Shown here: in pieces, positions 34,852 through 43,798 of the stretch | Layout of the letters: each line of letters starts with the position of its first letter | How positions within the stretch are numbered: position 1 is the first letter of the stretch | From: Sphingomonas pituitosa NBRC 102491 | GTDB lineage: Bacteria; Pseudomonadota; Alphaproteobacteria; Sphingomonadales; Sphingomonadaceae | Reading direction: 5' to 3' | DNA length: 64,000 nucleotides | Assembly: GCF_001598435.1 (NCBI RefSeq) | Contig: NZ_BCYY01000001.1 | Location: 434,001 to 498,000 of the forward strand | Made by a program: the position numbers and the translations under genes | Notes under the pieces: model-generated | Seen by the model: the letters and a program-made list of their open reading frames with translations, nothing else | Databases searched by the model: none | Told to the model about the DNA's origin: nothing

Positions 34852-34867
34852 ATAACCGCTTGTTAAC
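34852..34867 (+). promoter_or_regulatory. CtrA-box-like sequence between divergent CAP and GNAT genes
   Basis: ATAA-ccgcttg-TTAAC is one mismatch from TTAA-N7-TTAAC. It stands between divergent genes. Weak evidence alone. Confidence 0.25.
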
Positions 34868-34987
34868 CGTATATTCTTGGGCTGTTACGGTAGATTAGGC
34901 ACGGCATTCCGGAATTTCCCCATGCCGCCGCCCGTCGCATTCGGACGAGGCTGTTCCTGGCGCCGTCTCGATGGCAGAGCATCGGGC

Positions 34988-35500
34988 ATGTCGCCCCCCG
35001 CCCCCGCCCCGTTCCAATCGCGTCACCTCGCGCAGGCCCTTGCGCTCCAGTCCCGGGCGTATCCGGCGTTCCTCGTCGAGCCTGAGCCCGCCTTTGCGAG
35101 CCGCCTCCACGTGGCAGCCCCCTTCAACCTGGTCGTCGAACGGGACGGCCACCTGCTGGCCTATCTCCTCGCCCATGGCTGGCCGCGCGAGTCGCCGCCC
35201 CCGGTCGGCGCTGTGCTTGACCCGATGCGGACCGGAGACACGCTCTATCTGCACGACCTCGCCGTCTCCCCTAACGCCCGCGGGATGGGGATCGGCCAGG
35301 CACTGGTGGCGCATTGCTTCGCCCTTGCCGCGGCCGGCGAGCTGGAGCGGGCCGAACTGATCGCCGTGGAAGGCGCAGCCGACTTCTGGCGGCGGCTCGG
35401 CTTCCGCGCGGAAACCCCCTCGCCGGCGCTCGCGACCAAGGTCGCGCGATATGGTCCGGCCGCGCAGTGGATGTGGCGACCGCTGGGACCTGCAGGATAG
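34988..35500 (+). CDS. GNAT family N-acetyltransferase
   Basis: About 170 residues. The acetyl-CoA pyrophosphate loop is visible in LAVSPNARGMGIGQALVAHC (R/Q-x-x-G-x-G/A), followed by the FWRRLGFR segment common at the end of the fold. The start is uncertain; ATG 34988 fits a normal GNAT length, and an ATG at 34922 would add a short extension. The substrate is unknown. Confidence 0.8.
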   Translation: MSPPAPAPFQSRHLAQALALQSRAYPAFLVEPEPAFASRLHVAAPFNLVVERDGHLLAYLLAHGWPRESPPPVGAVLDPMRTGDTLYLHDLAVSPNARGMGIGQALVAHCFALAAAGELERAELIAVEGAADFWRRLGFRAETPSPALATKVARYGPAAQWMWRPLGPAG

Positions 35501-35558
35501 TGGATTTGGCCGGCGCGTGGCGCTAGGCTGGCCTACCAACATTTCGGGGGATCCATTC

Positions 35559-37064
35559 TTGCGCCACCGCATCGTGATCGCGGCATCGTTCGCCGCCATT
35601 CTTCTCGCGCCGCCGGCCCTCGCACAGGACAAGAAGGCGGACGCTGCCGCGGAAAAGGGCGATGACAAGGCCGACAAGGCCGAACTGCCGCCGCTGCCCG
35701 CCGACAAGACGATCGGCCAGACCGCCGTGATCGGCGGCAAGGCGATCCGCTACCAGGCGACGATCGGCAAGCTGCCGGTCTATGATTCAAAGGGCAAGAA
35801 GATCGGCGAGGTGGTCTATACCGCCTATGTCGTGCCCGGCGGCGGACCGCAGCGGCCGGTCACCTTCGCGTTCAACGGCGGGCCCGGTGCCTCCTCGGTG
35901 TATCTCAACCTGGGTGCCGTGGGACCGAAGCGCGTCCAGTTCGGCGACAAGGGCGATGCCCCCTCGGACGCGCCGCTGCTGGTAGACAATCCCGCCAGCT
36001 GGCTGGACATGACCGACCTGGTGTTCATCGATCCGATCGGCACCGGCTTCAGCCGCAGCCTGGTCGACGAGGAAGCTACCAAGAAGGCCTTCTACGCCAA
36101 CGAACCGGACGTGAAATACCTGTCGCGGATCGTCTATGACTGGCTGGTCAAGAACGAGCGGCTGCGGTCGCCGAAATTCGTGATGGGCGAAAGCTATGGC
36201 GGCTATCGCGCACCGCGCATCGCCTATGAACTGCAGACCCAGCTCGGCGTGGGCGTGAACGGCATCGTGATGGTGTCGCCCTATCTCGATCCGGCGGCCA
36301 CCGCCGGCTCGGATGCGCTGTCGCCCCTCCCCTGGATGATCGCCCTGCCGTCGATGGCTGCCGGGCATCTGGAACGCCAGGGCAAGCTTACCCCCCAGGC
36401 GATGACGGGCGTCGAGGCCTATACGCGCGGCGCGTTCGCGACCGATCTCCTCGCCGGCCGATCAGACCCGCAAGCCACCGCGCGGCTGAGCGATAAGGTG
36501 ACAGAGCTCACGGGCCTAGACCCCAAGCTGGTCCGCCGCCTCGATGGCCGGATCGACGAGGGTACCTATCTGCGCGAAGTCCACCGCGAGGACGGCAGGA
36601 TCGGCAGCGTCTATGATTCGAACGTCGATGCGTTCGATCCCTTCCCCAATTCCGCCGAGCGCAAGTCCGGGGATCCGATCCTGGAAGGCATTATCGCGCC
36701 GACCACCAGCGCCATGGTCGACTTCATCACCCGCGAGGTCGGCTGGAAGACGGAAGCGCGCTACAATGCGCTTTCCTTCTCGGTCAACGCGGCGTGGGAC
36801 CGCGGCACGCCCGACGACGCGCCGGTCAGCGAACTGCGCAAGGCCGTGGCCAACGATCCCAAGATGGGCGTACTGATCGTGCACGGCTATAACGATCTGT
36901 CCTGCCCCTATTTCGGGTCCAGGCTGATCATCGATCAGCTGCCGCGCTTCGGCGTGGAGCAGCGCGTGAAGCTGGGCGTCTATCCCGGCGGCCACATGTT
37001 CTATTCGCGCAAGGCCAGCGCCGAGGCGTTCAAGGCCGATGCGCGGGTGCTGTATACGCGGTGA
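35559..37064 (+). CDS. S10-type serine carboxypeptidase-like exported hydrolase
   Basis: About 501 residues. The TTG start after cgggggatcc gives a signal peptide (LRHRIVIAASFAAILLAPPA, then LAQ). The oxyanion segment is FNGGPGASSVYLNLGAVGP, the nucleophile lies in MGESYGGYRAP, and the Asp (GYNDLSCP) and His (YPGGHMFYSR) follow in order. This is the alpha/beta-hydrolase layout of serine carboxypeptidases (S10). A lysine- and aspartate-rich linker follows the signal. It would degrade peptides in the periplasm. Confidence 0.88.
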   Translation: MRHRIVIAASFAAILLAPPALAQDKKADAAAEKGDDKADKAELPPLPADKTIGQTAVIGGKAIRYQATIGKLPVYDSKGKKIGEVVYTAYVVPGGGPQRPVTFAFNGGPGASSVYLNLGAVGPKRVQFGDKGDAPSDAPLLVDNPASWLDMTDLVFIDPIGTGFSRSLVDEEATKKAFYANEPDVKYLSRIVYDWLVKNERLRSPKFVMGESYGGYRAPRIAYELQTQLGVGVNGIVMVSPYLDPAATAGSDALSPLPWMIALPSMAAGHLERQGKLTPQAMTGVEAYTRGAFATDLLAGRSDPQATARLSDKVTELTGLDPKLVRRLDGRIDEGTYLREVHREDGRIGSVYDSNVDAFDPFPNSAERKSGDPILEGIIAPTTSAMVDFITREVGWKTEARYNALSFSVNAAWDRGTPDDAPVSELRKAVANDPKMGVLIVHGYNDLSCPYFGSRLIIDQLPRFGVEQRVKLGVYPGGHMFYSRKASAEAFKADARVLYTR

Positions 37065-37105
37065 TAGGTATCGGGCTCCTCCCAGACGGGAGGAGCTCTC
37101 CAGCC

Positions 37106-37324
37106 TCAGTCGGCGTGCAGCTCGCTTTCCAGCTTGAGCGCCCTGCCCCCGTCTTCCTGCTCCACCAGATAGGCCGGATTTTCCTTCGTTCCGTTGCGCA
37201 CGATCTTTTCGCCCTTGATCGTGCGTTGCACGCGACGCTCGAACCGCTCGGCCACCTTGCCATGCGCCTGGTTGCCGCCCCAGTTCCAGCGCACCGCGGC
37301 GCCTTTCGCGAAATGCTTGCTCAT
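37106..37324 (-). CDS. DUF2945 (hypervirulence-associated TUDOR domain) protein
   Basis: A 72-residue protein that is one TUDOR-like small beta domain: GAAVRWNWGGNQAHGKV, KIVRNGTKENPAYLV, then GGRALKLESEL. DUF2945 proteins are small and of unknown role in bacteria. It is convergent with the S10 peptidase gene and divergent from the glycosyltransferase. Confidence 0.85.
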   Translation of the reverse strand: MSKHFAKGAAVRWNWGGNQAHGKVAERFERRVQRTIKGEKIVRNGTKENPAYLVEQEDGGRALKLESELHAD

Positions 37325-37419
37325 GCAGCGACAATCGCGCGAGTTAGGACGGTGTTCCGGGACCGGGACACGTCGTCCGCTTGCCGGGCCCGCTTCAGCC
37401 GATTAAGGCCCGAAGCCAA

Positions 37420-38568
37420 ATGCAGCCCTCCGATCTTCGCGTCGCGCTCTTCAGCGGCAATTACAACTATGTTCGCGACGGTGCGAACCAGGCCCTGAAC
37501 AAGCTCGTCGGCTTTCTCCTCGATCAGGGCGTGACCGTTCGCGTCTATTCGCCGACGACCGATACCCCTGCCTTTCCGCCCACCGGCCACCTGGTGAGCG
37601 TGCCGGCATGGCCGGTGCCCGGCGGCCGCGCCGAGTACAGGTTCGCCACCGGACTGCCGAAGAGCATCCGAGCCGACCTGGCCGCGTTCGCGCCGAACAT
37701 GGTGCACGTCTCGGCCCCCGAATTCCTTTGTCACGGCGCGGTGAAATGGGCGCATGGCAACGGCATCGCCACGCTGGCGTCGCTCCACACGCGCTTCGAA
37801 ACCTATCCCGCCTATTACCATCTCGGCTTCGTCGAACCGTTGCTGATCAAGATGTTGACGCGGTTCTACAATCGGGTTGACCAAGTGGTGACACCCGGCA
37901 ACTCCACCGCAGAACTGATCCGCGGCTGGGGCGTCACCACGCCGATCCGCATCTGGTCGCGCGGCGTCGATCATGATCGCTTCAACCCCGCCCGCCGCAG
38001 CCTCGAGTGGCGCCGCTCGCTGGGCATCGGCGATCAGGAATTCGCGGTTGGCTTTCTCGGCCGCCTCGTCCTTGAAAAAGGGCTCGATATCTTCGCGCAG
38101 GTCTGCAACCGGCTGACGGAGCGCGGCATTCCGCACAAGGTGCTGGTGATCGGCGAAGGGCCGGCACGGCAGTGGTTTGCCGAGCATGTACCGGGCGCGA
38201 TCTTCACCGGTTTCCAGCGCGGCGACGATCTTGCCCGTGCCGTCGCCTCGATGGACGTACTGTTCAACCCGTCGGTTACGGAGACGTTCGGCAACGTGAC
38301 GTCGGAAGCGATGGCCTGCGGTGTTCCCATCGTCGCAGCGCGCGCGACAGGCGCGATCGACCTCGTCGAAGAGGGGGTGAACGGGTTCCTGGTACCCCCG
38401 CGCGACGTCGATGCCTATGCCGGTGCGATCGGCCGATTGATCGCGGATCCGGCGCTCGCCGCATCCGCGGGCGCGGCGGGGCACGAAAAGGCGCAGGCCT
38501 ATGTCTGGGACCGCGTGAACCGCGCGGTGCTGGACAGCTATCTGGAAGTACTCGCTCGGCGCGCCTAG
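37420..38568 (+). CDS. glycosyltransferase family 4 protein
   Basis: A 382-residue GT-B retaining glycosyltransferase. The N-terminal Rossmann half carries the acceptor site (VRDGANQALNKLVGFLL), and the donor half has PSVTETFGNVTSEAMACGVP with the E-x7-E motif, then DLVEEGVNGFLVPP. It resembles the MgtA/SqdX/PimB branch that makes glycolipids such as sulfoquinovosyl- or mannosyl-lipids, plausible in a sphingoglycolipid producer. The stop overlaps the stop of the convergent histidine kinase by four bases (CTAG). Confidence 0.88.
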   Translation: MQPSDLRVALFSGNYNYVRDGANQALNKLVGFLLDQGVTVRVYSPTTDTPAFPPTGHLVSVPAWPVPGGRAEYRFATGLPKSIRADLAAFAPNMVHVSAPEFLCHGAVKWAHGNGIATLASLHTRFETYPAYYHLGFVEPLLIKMLTRFYNRVDQVVTPGNSTAELIRGWGVTTPIRIWSRGVDHDRFNPARRSLEWRRSLGIGDQEFAVGFLGRLVLEKGLDIFAQVCNRLTERGIPHKVLVIGEGPARQWFAEHVPGAIFTGFQRGDDLARAVASMDVLFNPSVTETFGNVTSEAMACGVPIVAARATGAIDLVEEGVNGFLVPPRDVDAYAGAIGRLIADPALAASAGAAGHEKAQAYVWDRVNRAVLDSYLEVLARRA

Positions 38569-39848
38569 ACGCACGCGTCCCGAACGGCGAGGACGAAGCG
38601 GAGCTTGGACCCGCCCTGCTCGCCGGTTTGGAGGTCGAGCGCCGTCTGGTGCGCCTCCAGAATGCGCCGGGTGACCGTTAGGCCGATCCCCTGCCCGCCG
38701 CTGCTTGAGCTCCCACGCTCGGGAAAGGCGCCGCCGGGGAAGCCCGGCCCATTGTCGGCGACAGCGATCTCGACGCCGTCGCCCACCGCACGGGCGGAAA
38801 GGACGATCCTCGGTTGCTCGACATCGCCCAGCGCCTGGGCGGCATTGCGCAGCAGGTTCGCGAGCACCTGGCCGATCTGCACCCGGTCGGCAAGCAATGC
38901 CCCCAGCCCTGCTTCGATCTCCACGTCGATCATGGGCGCCGGACCGGTCCAGGCCGCCTGGAACAGCTCCAGCGCCTCCTCGAACAGCATTTCGGCCGCC
39001 ACGAACTCGGCATGGAGTTCGCCGCGTTCGACCAGCGTTCGGGTCCGTGCCACGATCTCCGACGAGCGACTGATCTGCGCCCGTGCCCGCGCCAGTTGCC
39101 GGAGGACATCGGGCCCGCCGGTGCCGCGCAGCGCCATCTCCACCGTGGCGATGTAGTTCGATGCCGCCGATAGCGGCTGCACCATCTCGTGCGCGAGCAT
39201 CGCGGCGGTCGCGGCCTCCTCTTCGACGGCGCTGCGCGAGATGCTGCCGATCAGCGCCCGCTGCGCCTTTTCCAGGGCGTCGCGCGCCTTCATCGCCGCG
39301 AGCATCTCCGCCTCCACCAGCAACCGGTTTTTGGCGACGGCGACATAGCTGCAGATCGTGCGGAGGAACCGCAGTTCGATTTCGGTGAAGGGCACGCCGC
39401 TGCGACGCCCGAAGCCCAGCGTGCCGAGCAGCACCTCCCCGTGCAGCAGGGGCGTGCAGGCGTAGCTGTCCAGCCCCACGTCGCGGATGAAGTTGGTCAT
39501 CGGGTTCTCGCTGCCCTGCACCTGGGCGACGACACGCGGCGTCCGATCGCGGGCGACCATGCCGCACACCGCCTGCCCGAACTGCAAGCGCGCGCCAGCC
39601 GCCTTCTGCGCTTCGGTGAGCCCGCCGCACGCTTCGAGAACCAGAAGGTTGTCGGGTTCGGCACGGTAGTGGAAATAGACGTCGAGCAGCAGTTCGTCGC
39701 GCACCATGGCGAACAGATAGTCGATCATCGCGGTGGGATCGGACGCGCCCAGCATCTTGCCCGCGCAATCGGCGAGCAGGCCAAGCAGGCGCACCTCCCG
39801 CCGCTCGCTTTCCGTCGATTCGCCTTCCGCAATTCGCAGTTCGATCAC
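38565..39848 (-). CDS. GAF-domain sensor histidine kinase
   Basis: A 427-residue soluble kinase. A GAF domain covers about residues 20-175 (with several Cys: C28, C74, C95, C131), then a linker coiled coil and the phospho-acceptor H220 in MLAHEMVQPLSAASN. The ATPase domain has the N box LANLLRNAAQAL, DNGPGF and GQGIGL. No membrane helix or response regulator neighbour is seen, so it is an orphan cytoplasmic sensor. A palindrome lies just upstream of its start. Confidence 0.9.
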   Translation of the reverse strand: MIELRIAEGESTESERREVRLLGLLADCAGKMLGASDPTAMIDYLFAMVRDELLLDVYFHYRAEPDNLLVLEACGGLTEAQKAAGARLQFGQAVCGMVARDRTPRVVAQVQGSENPMTNFIRDVGLDSYACTPLLHGEVLLGTLGFGRRSGVPFTEIELRFLRTICSYVAVAKNRLLVEAEMLAAMKARDALEKAQRALIGSISRSAVEEEAATAAMLAHEMVQPLSAASNYIATVEMALRGTGGPDVLRQLARARAQISRSSEIVARTRTLVERGELHAEFVAAEMLFEEALELFQAAWTGPAPMIDVEIEAGLGALLADRVQIGQVLANLLRNAAQALGDVEQPRIVLSARAVGDGVEIAVADNGPGFPGGAFPERGSSSSGGQGIGLTVTRRILEAHQTALDLQTGEQGGSKLRFVLAVRDACV

Positions 39849-39896
39849 CTGCCCACTCCTGGCTTCGGCTGTATCCGCCTTCCTTTTGAAGCCATC

Positions 39897-39914
39897 ATAA
39901 CGATAAATCGTTAT
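39897..39914. promoter_or_regulatory. 18-bp palindrome between histidine kinase and TonB receptor genes
   Basis: ataacgat-aa-atcgttat: two perfect eight-base arms around two bases. It lies 49 bases upstream of the kinase start and 185 bases upstream of the TonB receptor start, a good operator position for either gene. The regulator is unknown. Confidence 0.5.
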
Positions 39915-40098
39915 CGACTAAACAGATCCTGCCGTGTCTTCACAAGGCGAATGGCAAACGATTCCAGCCTCCGTCTGGTAAATGCGCGCCTGCGGATCGG
40001 TACGCAGATCGTATTTGTACCTACGCTCAGGATTTCAATCTCTTAAGGTGCCTCGCGCCATTCGACTCCCCGACACACAAATCAAAGAGGGGTTCCCC

Positions 40099-42612
40099 AT
40101 GTCGCATCGCCTTCGCCTGACGCTCGCCGCCTCGTGCGCGCTGTTCGTCGTTCCCGCCCATGCCCAGGAGGTCGCCAAGACCCCCGCGCCGACGACGCGC
40201 GATGCAGCGCCCGCCACCGCGCCGGCGCCCAAGCAGGCCTTCACCACCGGCGTCGCCAAGGGCCGCGACCTGCTCGATTCGGCGATTTCGGCGAGCTCGA
40301 TCGACGAAGACCAGATCCAGAAGATCGGCACCCGCTCGATCGCCGAAGTGCTGGGCAACATGCCGGGCATCCGCGCCGAGACCGCCGGCACCGACGGCCT
40401 GACCGCCGTCACCATCCGCGGCCTGCCGATGGCGGCGGACGGCTCCAAGTTCCTGCAGATCCAGGAAGACGGCCTGCCCGTGCTGGAGTTCGGCGACATC
40501 CATTTCGCCTCGACCACCGCCTTCCTGCGCACCGATCTCAGCCTGTCGCAGGTGCAGGCGATCCGCGGCGGCTCGGCCTCGACCTTCGCGTCGAACTCGC
40601 CGGGTGGCCTGGTCAATTTCATCTCGAAGACCGGCGAAGAAGACGGCGGCACCCTGCAGCTCTCGTCGGGGATCGACCATGAACTGGGCCGCGCCGACTT
40701 CAACTATGGCGGTCATCTCAGCAAGACCGTGCGCTTCAACATCGGCGGCTTCTACCGCCAGGGCGAGGGCCCGCGCGCGACCGGCTACGACGCCTTCAAG
40801 GGCGGCCAGATCAAGATGAACGTCACCAAGACGTTCGCCAGCGGCTATATCCGCGTCTACGGCAAGTATCTCGACGACCGCGAGCCGAACTATGCGATGG
40901 TGCCGGTGGCGGTGCGCGGCACCAATGCCGATCCGACGTACAGCACCATCCCGGGTTTCGATCCGCGCAAGGACACGCTCTATTCGCGCTACAAGTCGTC
41001 GATCCTCGCGCTCGACGGCAACAACAAGGTGACCAATGTGGATCTGCGCGACGGCAACCGCAGCAAGGTCGCCTCGATCGGCCTGGAGGCGCAATTCGAC
41101 ATCGCCGGTTGGACTTTCAGCGATCGCATGCGCTATGCCGCCATTTCCGGAACGTACAACGAGAGCAGCTCCATGGCGTTGCTGCCTGCCGCCGCGCTTG
41201 CTCCGGCCTTTGCCGGGCCGGGTGCCACGCTGCGCTACGCCACGGGGCCGAACGCGGGCAAGGCGATCGCCAACCCGGCGACGCTGAACGGCAACGGGCT
41301 GCTGATGTACGGGCTGGAGATTCACTCGGATCTTGAGAAGCTCGACAACTTCACCAATGATTTCCGCGGCAGCCGCGTGTGGAACGTCGGTGACGGCAAG
41401 CTGACCACCACCGCCGGCTTCTACGCATCGTCGCAGGCGATGGCGCAGAACCTGCACCTGCTGACCGACGTGTTCGACATCGCCGGCGGCGGCAACTCCG
41501 CTTATGTCGACGTGCTCACCGCTGGCGGCGTGCCGGTCACCCAGGGCGGCGTGCTGAACTACGGGATCCGCGGCAGCGCGGGCTATCGTCGTCGCTACGA
41601 CCTGCAGTACCGCGTGTTCGCACCCTATGGCTCGGTGAACTACCAGATCGGCGCGCTCTCGGTCGGCGGCAGCCTGCGCTATGACTTCGGCAAGGTCAGC
41701 GGCACGCTGTACGGTGCCGATCTGGGCGGCGGCCGCGTCGGCGTCGCCCCGGTCGACATGGACCGCGACGGCACCCTTTCGCTGCCCGAGCGCAGCGTCG
41801 CGGTCCTGCCGCTGTCGCAGCCGGGCCAGGCCGATTACAGCTACCGCTACGCGTCCTACTCGGTGGGCGTGAACTATCGCATCGCCGAGCCGCTATCGGT
41901 GTTCGCCCGCTACAGCCGCGGTGCGCGTGCCAGCGCAGAGCGCCTCTATTTCTCCCCGGCGGTGAACCCCGCCTCGGGCGCGCTGACCGATCCGGCCATG
42001 GCCTATGGCCCGGTGAAGCAGGCCGAAGCCGGCGTGAAGTTCCGCAAGGACGGCGTGACGCTATTCGCCACCGGCTTCTGGGCCTCGACCTCGGACAAGA
42101 ACCTGCAGATCGGCGCAGACGCCAGCGGTGCCACCGTGGTGCTGCAGATCGATCGCGACTACAGCGCCAAAGGCGTGGAAGTCGAAGGCCTGTTCGAGCA
42201 CGGCCCGCTGAGTCTGCGCCTGGGCGCCACCTACACCAAGGCGAAGATCGACGCCGACAAGGCGGACAAGACGCTGGTCGGCAATACGCCGCGCCACCAG
42301 CCGGACCTGATCTTCCAGGCAACCCCGCAGTTCGAAGTGAAGCGCTTCACCATCGGCACGAACCTGATCGGCACCACCAGCAGCTTCGCGCAGGACGGCA
42401 ACCTGTTGAAGCAGCCTGGCTACACCATTGTCAGCCCGTTCGTGCAGTTCCGTCCGGTGAACGGCCTGCAGCTCGGCCTGAACGTCTACAACGTGTTCGA
42501 CAAGCTGGCCTTCGTCTCGGTGAACTCGGCAGCGGTCCCGGCTTCGGGCGTCGCCACCGCGCAGACGCTGACCGGGCGCACCATCACGGCTTCGGTCCGC
42601 TTCAGCTTCTGA
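40099..42612 (+). CDS. TonB-dependent outer membrane receptor
   Basis: An 837-residue receptor. The signal peptide ends near residue 21 (VVPAHAQE). The plug domain spans about residues 60-180 (IAEVLGNMPGIRAE, SLSQVQAIRGGSASTFASNS), and the rest is the 22-strand barrel ending in Phe (TASVRFSF). It imports a ligand by TonB energy. The substrate is unknown; nothing adjacent is a siderophore or sugar gene. agagggg stands before the ATG, and a good terminator follows. Confidence 0.92.
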   Translation: MSHRLRLTLAASCALFVVPAHAQEVAKTPAPTTRDAAPATAPAPKQAFTTGVAKGRDLLDSAISASSIDEDQIQKIGTRSIAEVLGNMPGIRAETAGTDGLTAVTIRGLPMAADGSKFLQIQEDGLPVLEFGDIHFASTTAFLRTDLSLSQVQAIRGGSASTFASNSPGGLVNFISKTGEEDGGTLQLSSGIDHELGRADFNYGGHLSKTVRFNIGGFYRQGEGPRATGYDAFKGGQIKMNVTKTFASGYIRVYGKYLDDREPNYAMVPVAVRGTNADPTYSTIPGFDPRKDTLYSRYKSSILALDGNNKVTNVDLRDGNRSKVASIGLEAQFDIAGWTFSDRMRYAAISGTYNESSSMALLPAAALAPAFAGPGATLRYATGPNAGKAIANPATLNGNGLLMYGLEIHSDLEKLDNFTNDFRGSRVWNVGDGKLTTTAGFYASSQAMAQNLHLLTDVFDIAGGGNSAYVDVLTAGGVPVTQGGVLNYGIRGSAGYRRRYDLQYRVFAPYGSVNYQIGALSVGGSLRYDFGKVSGTLYGADLGGGRVGVAPVDMDRDGTLSLPERSVAVLPLSQPGQADYSYRYASYSVGVNYRIAEPLSVFARYSRGARASAERLYFSPAVNPASGALTDPAMAYGPVKQAEAGVKFRKDGVTLFATGFWASTSDKNLQIGADASGATVVLQIDRDYSAKGVEVEGLFEHGPLSLRLGATYTKAKIDADKADKTLVGNTPRHQPDLIFQATPQFEVKRFTIGTNLIGTTSSFAQDGNLLKQPGYTIVSPFVQFRPVNGLQLGLNVYNVFDKLAFVSVNSAAVPASGVATAQTLTGRTITASVRFSF

Positions 42613-42633
42613 TCCGGACGACCGAAAAGGAAG

Positions 42634-42663
42634 GGGCGGGAACCGCGTGTTCCCGCCCTTTTT
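42634..42663 (+). terminator. intrinsic terminator of the TonB receptor gene
   Basis: gggcgggaa (42634-42642) pairs with ttcccgccc (42650-42658) across a seven-base loop, followed by TTTTT. On the minus strand, aagg/aaaa upstream gives a weaker T run for the convergent DUF2218 gene. Confidence 0.9.
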
Positions 42664-42668
42664 CGTGC

Positions 42669-42992
42669 CTATTGCCAGTCGAACTGCAGCTCGCCCTCAC
42701 GGAAGGCGAAGCGGTCGAGGTGCCGGGCGACCGCGCCCTTCAGCCCTTCCAGCTGCTCCTCCGAGGTTGCGTCGATCCGCACCTCGAGCCCGGTTTCGGC
42801 GACGTCGAACGTCACCACCGCATCTCCCGGATGGTCCGCACCGCGCGCATCCTTGGGGAAGATCACCGTGCCGTTCTCGGGCGTGAACTCCACCTGGAGA
42901 TTGTGCTGCCAGTGCTTGCACAGCTGCTGAAGGTAGCGGCTGGCATGCTCGGTAGGGACGAGCGCGTGGCTGGTGTAACGGGCAATGGTCAT
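42669..42992 (-). CDS. DUF2218 family protein
   Basis: A 107-residue protein of the DUF2218 family (YTSHALVPTEHASRYLQQLC at the start, REGELQFDWQ at the end). In many proteobacteria the family is found beside PadR-type regulators or siderophore-interacting flavoproteins; its role is unknown. ggagaaacga stands before the ATG 42992. It lies 72 bases downstream of the padR-like gene on the same strand. Confidence 0.85.
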   Translation of the reverse strand: MTIARYTSHALVPTEHASRYLQQLCKHWQHNLQVEFTPENGTVIFPKDARGADHPGDAVVTFDVAETGLEVRIDATSEEQLEGLKGAVARHLDRFAFREGELQFDWQ

Positions 42993-43064
42993 TCGTTTCT
43001 CCTTGGCGGCGGCGGGGGCGAGGCCCAGACGCCGGCGTAACACCTCGATCCGGGGCATCGTTGC

Positions 43065-43676
43065 CTAGAGCCGCTCGATCTTGCGCGCGGCTTCGTCGAG
43101 GATCTCGGCGATCGCGTGCAGCCGCTCGGGATCGACTTCCTCGTCGAACACGCTGGCGGCGAGCACGGTCTTGAGGTTGTGCATCGCCCGCCGGACCGGC
43201 CCGCCGCTGGTACGGGCATGGCGCTCGCCCAGGTCGGCCAGCCGCTGGAACAGCGCTTCGACTTCCGCGGCATTTTCCGCGAGGTGCGCGGTGCCGGCCT
43301 CGGTGATCGCGAACTGCTTCTTGGCGCCCTCGCTCTTGTGCTCGGCGATCAGGTCCATGTCGTCGAGCATGGTCAGTGTCGGATAGACGACGCCCGGGCT
43401 CGGCGCATAGGCGCCGTTCGAGCGCGCCTCGATCTCGCGGATCAGGTCATAGCCGTGGCGCGGCGCCTCTTCGATCAGCTTGAGCAGGAGCAGGCGCAGC
43501 TCGTCGCCGCCGAACATTCGGCGCCCGCGCCCGCCCTGCCCGCGCTCGCCCATCGCGAAGGCCATTTCGAAGCCGCCGGGAAAGCCCCCGCCCCAGCCGC
43601 CGCGCCCGCGGGGGCCGGAATGCCGTTCATGGTGGCGATGACGGCTATGGCCGTGATGTCCAAAGTGGAAAAACAT
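43065..43676 (-). CDS. PadR family transcriptional regulator with His-rich N terminus
   Basis: A 203-residue regulator. The first 25 residues are histidine-rich (MFFHFGHHGHSRHRHHERHS), suggesting metal binding. The winged helix-turn-helix of PadR type spans about residues 52-130 (LLLLKLIEEAPRHGYDLIRE, GVVYPTLTMLDDMDLI). The C-terminal helices form the dimer. ATG 43676 is chosen because the upstream part of the open frame contains the likely operator. It probably represses itself and DUF2218. Confidence 0.9.
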   Translation of the reverse strand: MFFHFGHHGHSRHRHHERHSGPRGRGGWGGGFPGGFEMAFAMGERGQGGRGRRMFGGDELRLLLLKLIEEAPRHGYDLIREIEARSNGAYAPSPGVVYPTLTMLDDMDLIAEHKSEGAKKQFAITEAGTAHLAENAAEVEALFQRLADLGERHARTSGGPVRRAMHNLKTVLAASVFDEEVDPERLHAIAEILDEAARKIERL

Positions 43677-43711
43677 GCAAATTCTCTTTCTCGTGTGAGT
43701 CGTGATGCGCA

Positions 43712-43725
43712 CAAGATATATCTTG
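43712..43725. promoter_or_regulatory. perfect 14-bp palindrome, likely PadR operator
   Basis: CAAGATATATCTTG is a perfect palindrome 36 bases upstream of the PadR start. Its AT-rich centre resembles operators of PadR-family proteins, which bind inverted repeats at their own promoters. Confidence 0.55.
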
Positions 43726-43798
43726 AAAGAGATCATGCAAGAGGGTTCCCGACCTTTTCAGCCCCTCCCCCTTTTTTGAGGAGGGGCTCAAGGCCGGA

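Noticed and set aside
37321-39768. An 815-codon open frame on the minus strand
   Set aside because: It crosses the glycosyltransferase on the opposite strand and the histidine kinase in a different frame, both of which have clear motifs.
43760-43788. Inverted repeat agcccctcc / ggaggggct as a terminator
   Set aside because: The T run is in the loop and not after the stem on either strand, so it does not have intrinsic terminator form.
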